A DNA stretch of 5,363 bases. Origin: Psychrobacter sp. (GTDB lineage: Bacteria > Pseudomonadota > Gammaproteobacteria > Pseudomonadales > Moraxellaceae). Location of the stretch: positions 1-5,363 of the forward strand of contig JARIAA010000219.1 in assembly GCA_029264635.1 (NCBI GenBank), written 5' to 3'. Shown one piece after another: positions 5,273 to 5,363 of this stretch. Each line of letters starts with the position of its first letter. Positions within the stretch are counted from its first letter, which is position 1. The notes below the pieces were generated by a model. That model searched no databases. It was given only the letters and a program-made list of their open reading frames with translations, and was not told where the DNA came from. The position numbers were made by a program, and so were the translations under genes.

Positions 5273-5353
5273 CTCCCACTCTCTCTGCCTCTCATTCCCC
5301 CTGCTCATGCTCTCTCTCTCTCTACCAAATATTAAATAAAATCCTTTAAAAAA
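5271..5353 (+). mobile_element. 3' portion of a carnivore tRNA-derived SINE (SINEC type)
   Basis: In order, the stretch has the ttctccc/ctctctgcctctc segment, ccccctgctcatgctctc, a CT dinucleotide run (about 5310-5323), then caaat-attaaataaaatcctttaaaaaa. This is the typical 3' end of the tRNA-Lys-derived SINEs of Carnivora, where a CT tract is followed by an AATAAA-rich tail and oligo-A. The AAATAAAATC-TTTAAAA tail is closer to the dog, bear, seal and mustelid type than to the cat type, an impression from memory. The tRNA-like 5' half with the A and B boxes is absent. About ten bases of unassigned host sequence follow to the window end. Confidence 0.9.
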
Positions 5354-5363
5354 TAGTTACATC

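Noticed and set aside
5160..5339. A divergent or frameshifted MurA C-terminus
   Set aside because: No frame contains the conserved DLRASASL or DRGYE motifs, while the opposite strand gives clear L1 ORF2 protein and the downstream DNA is a SINE tail.
5271..5353. A tRNA gene, since the SINE is tRNA-derived
   Set aside because: Only the 3' non-tRNA part of the element is present; no cloverleaf or A/B boxes are visible.
4086..5363. Horizontal transfer of bacterial DNA into a mammalian genome
   Set aside because: The bacterial genes upstream are intact with bacterial signals, and the window shows a second artefact-like join at its other end. Contamination plus misassembly is simpler, though only read evidence can settle it.

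Overview
Most of this window (about 99-5170) is ordinary chromosomal DNA from a gammaproteobacterium. The AT-leaning base composition, the protein sequences and the gene order suggest Moraxellaceae, most likely Psychrobacter. The genus is an inference from the look of the proteins, not the result of a search. Both ends of the window are chimeric, and this is the main result.

Layout. At the left is the N-terminal part of rsmI (16S rRNA 2'-O-methyltransferase) on the minus strand, starting at 480 and broken near 94-98. Beyond the break, positions 1-98 are an inverted, slightly diverged copy (94 of 98 bases identical) of an internal piece of the same gene (269-366). A 304-base intergenic region with a 7-bp tandem repeat follows. 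On the plus strand come yraN (UPF0102 nuclease-fold protein), dolP (two-BON-domain outer-membrane lipoprotein), an exported alpha/beta hydrolase, ibaG (BolA family) and murA (UDP-GlcNAc enolpyruvyl transferase).

How the genes relate. rsmI, yraN and dolP are the remains of the enterobacterial cluster rsmI-lpoA-yraN-diaA-dolP, with lpoA and diaA absent here. ibaG-murA is a widely conserved pair. DolP (envelope integrity) and MurA (first committed step of peptidoglycan synthesis) give the stretch an envelope theme, but each unit appears to have its own promoter.

Right end. MurA homology stops near residue 360-363 of about 420. From about 5174 on, the DNA is mammalian: a LINE-1 ORF2 fragment on the minus strand (its translation contains MRYHLTPVRM, a conserved L1 ORF2 stretch), then the 3' end of a carnivore tRNA-derived SINE on the plus strand, with its CT-rich tract, AATAAA-type tail and oligo-A. 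The simplest reading is that the contig comes from a carnivore (probably caniform) host sample or genome assembly and joins Psychrobacter-like contaminant DNA to host DNA. The fold-back at the left would be a second misjoin involving a related strain. I see no new biological system. The rsmI and murA reading frames are hybrids and should not be taken at face value.
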